Assembly: GCA_944326265.1 (NCBI GenBank)
Contig: CALVDE010000017.1
Coordinates: 81,000-144,999 of the forward strand
Source: an uncultured Bacteroidales bacterium
Lineage (GTDB): Bacteria; Bacteroidota; Bacteroidia; Bacteroidales; UBA932
Length of the DNA stretch: 64,000 nt
Direction: 5' to 3'
Within the stretch, counting starts at the first letter, position 1, and each line of letters opens with the position of its first letter. The notes beneath the pieces are model-generated. The model worked only from the letters and a program-made list of their open reading frames with translations, did not search any database and was not told where the DNA came from. Below are positions 62,829 through 64,000 of the stretch, piece by piece. The translations under genes and the position numbers were made by a program.

Positions 62829-63767
62829 TTATCCTTGAGGGTTGTGATCCTGGCTGTTCTGAGCCAGGCCGTTCTGCACCGGACTGTTCTGGCCAGGAAT
62901 GCTTTGGCCGTGGTGGAAGACTTGTCCGAGCAGACTGATGCTGGTATGGGTGAGGCGTGCCAGCTGCTTGATTCCCAGGCCGTACTGTTTGCGGAGGATG
63001 TCGGCCAGGTGATATCTTTCGTCTATGCTGAGCGCCTCGGGAGATGACTTGCTGAATATTTCGCGGCAGAGGTTCGTGACGGTGGAGGCCATCTCGCTGT
63101 CAGTGTAGCGGGCACGTCGGAGGATGCCGGATGTCAGCTCCATCTCCATGCTGTCGTTGCGCGAGAGGAAGTAGAGCATCCTGACGGGGCTGTGGAATAT
63201 CTCCTCGACGGCGCGGTAGTCAACGTAGCATTTAGGGCAGATGAGTCCGTCGGCCGTTACGGTGTAGTGTCCCGGCAGCTGTCCGCGGGTACGGAACAGT
63301 TTCTGCTGCCGCCGCTTGCTCATGTGCGCGATATCTGTGACCGGCCGGTTGACTGTCAGCGTGTTGCCGTCGTTGAAATACAGAGGACCGGAGCTCCATC
63401 GGTAATGCATCGGGAGAACGGCCAGTCCGGCTGCGGGAGGGTTGCGCAAGACGTAGGCAATCGCCCGTTTAAGGTACTCGGTATCGTCAATTTCTTTCAT
63501 GCAGATGTCTGCGCGGCTCATGTCCGCCAGAGTGAAAAGTCGCTTCCGGTAGGTCTTGATGAATCCGCCGCAATCCTCTTCAGTGCCGTGGCCTATGAAA
63601 TGGACGTGGTTGTCCATCAGACAGAAGGCGTGCATGGATATGTCTTTGTCAGCCATGCATACCGGAATGCTGTTCATCCCGAAAATGTAATCGGCGTCAG
63701 TCTTGAAAATGATTTCCTTTTCCAGTCCGGCTGTGCAGATATGCCGGAAATGTTTCTCCTGCTCCAT
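62829..63767 (-). CDS. REP-associated tyrosine transposase (RAYT)
   Basis: This 312-residue protein is a Y1 HUH-type transposase. The HUH motif is in MDNHVHFIGHG (His54, His56) and the catalytic tyrosine is probably Tyr73 in FIKTYRKRLF. The middle has the RAYT pattern RAIAYVLRNPPAAGL, and the C-terminus is a small helical domain (LSIDERYHLADILRKQYGLGIKQLARLTHT) similar to the tail at 1-186. It ends with a short Gln/Asn-rich repeat tail (GQNSPVQNGLAQNSQ). RAYTs are thought to spread REP sequences by cutting them at hairpins. REP sequences of one family lie at both of its sides (62571-62750, 63828-63931). A TAACTTTG box on the minus strand is at 63800-63807. Confidence 0.85.
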   Translation of the reverse strand: MEQEKHFRHICTAGLEKEIIFKTDADYIFGMNSIPVCMADKDISMHAFCLMDNHVHFIGHGTEEDCGGFIKTYRKRLFTLADMSRADICMKEIDDTEYLKRAIAYVLRNPPAAGLAVLPMHYRWSSGPLYFNDGNTLTVNRPVTDIAHMSKRRQQKLFRTRGQLPGHYTVTADGLICPKCYVDYRAVEEIFHSPVRMLYFLSRNDSMEMELTSGILRRARYTDSEMASTVTNLCREIFSKSSPEALSIDERYHLADILRKQYGLGIKQLARLTHTSISLLGQVFHHGQSIPGQNSPVQNGLAQNSQDHNPQG

Positions 63768-63799
63768 AATCTTTCGCTTCTATCGGTTAATCACTGCCT

Positions 63800-63807
63800 C
63801 AAAGTTA
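63800..63807 (-). promoter_or_regulatory. Promoter -7 box of the RAYT gene
   Basis: CAAAGTTA on the plus strand is TAACTTTG on the coding strand, 32 bases upstream of the ATG. Between it and the gene nothing else is visible. Confidence 0.45.
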
Positions 63808-63827
63808 GGAATTATATTCAGACTGTG

Positions 63828-63931
63828 CAACAACGGTAAGCAGAGGCGCGGGTACTTTTTGTAATCTTTGGATAATCAGTGTGTTGAAAAATAGCGGTGT
63901 GCTTTCTGGGTGTCTCAGAAAGTGCGTGAGG
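63828..63931 (+). repeat. REP element C, upstream of the RAYT, interrupted
   Basis: CAACAACGGTAAGCAG (from 63828) followed by GCGGGTACTTTTTGTAATC and AATCAGTGTGTTG matches the forward half of element B. The sequence leaves the pattern at about 63932, where a probable insertion sequence end begins. The second REP half is not seen within the window. Confidence 0.65.
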
Positions 63932-64000
63932 TGTACCAAAAAAGTTGGACACAAGAGAAAAAGTAATGATAAAAAGCAACAGTTTACGGGTCCACCTGCT
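63932..64000 (+). mobile_element. Probable insertion sequence end, cut by the window
   Basis: TGTACCAAAAAAGTTGGACAC at 63932-63952 resembles the ends of IS3-family (IS150-like) elements, which begin with TG and an AAAAGTTGGACA core. The other end and transposase lie outside the window, so this is tentative. A short open frame starts at 63966. Confidence 0.4.

Overview
The window looks like chromosomal DNA of a Bacteroidales bacterium, possibly an Alistipes/Rikenellaceae-like gut species. The reasons are Bacteroidetes-type promoters (TTTG, about 20 bases, then TAnnTTTG), many lipoproteins with signal peptides ending in a Cys, a TonB-dependent receptor, fimbrillin-like and BACON-like proteins, 6-bladed propeller lipoproteins, a peptidoglycan-anchored-looking WD40 protein, and an F-type ATP synthase operon in the order beta-epsilon-a-c-b-delta-alpha-gamma. 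The genus is an inference. Most of the window is GC-rich; two stretches (about 23.0-27 kb and 49.4-56.7 kb) are clearly more AT-rich and look acquired.

Layout. 0-0.45 kb: tail of a REP-associated tyrosine transposase (RAYT) and three REP-like hairpins. 0.5-8 kb (minus strand): lutABC lactate oxidation genes coupled to an acyltransferase, a bile-acid:Na+ symporter family protein, phosphoglycerate kinase and a propeller lipoprotein. 8.2-17 kb (plus strand): an rRNA methyltransferase, a sialidase, lgt, trxB, an L-cysteine desulfidase-type enzyme and a tricorn-like protease. 17-22.3 kb: a TonB receptor, beta-helix lipoprotein and secreted phosphoesterase behind a strong Pho-box-like array. 22.4-27.4 kb: smpB, then an AT-rich island with an AAA ATPase/DUF4276-like pair (candidate defence module), an M23 peptidase lipoprotein and a small secreted protein. 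27.5-32.4 kb: a caspase-like protease with its WD40/OmpA-like partner. 32.5-39.2 kb: the complete ATP synthase operon. 39.2-48.4 kb: an Omp28-like and an Fn3-like lipoprotein, a membrane-bound TPR-AraC regulator, a DJ-1 protein, a small membrane protein, an AraC regulator, miaA and a prolyl-tRNA editing protein. 48.4-49.3 kb: glutaminase. 49.4-56.7 kb: a region bounded by a MITE-like element on the left and an IS630-family element on the right, with a truncated AI-2E exporter, three cell-surface lipoproteins and a truncated PDDEXK nuclease gene. 56.7-59 kb: oxyR diverging from a peroxiredoxin-thioredoxin pair. 59-64 kb: REPIN-like repeats, a porin, a propeller lipoprotein, an ATP-grasp enzyme, a complete RAYT and the end of a probable insertion sequence.

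The best candidates for less described biology are the AAA/DUF4276 pair, the caspase/WD40-OmpA pair, the Pho-box-controlled phosphate scavenging locus, the two RAYT/REP families in one window, the long terminator-like repeat hairpins between convergent genes, and the palindrome-encoded peptide repeat in the broken nuclease gene. No tRNA, rRNA, CRISPR array or riboswitch was recognised. All family assignments come from reading motifs, not from database searches.
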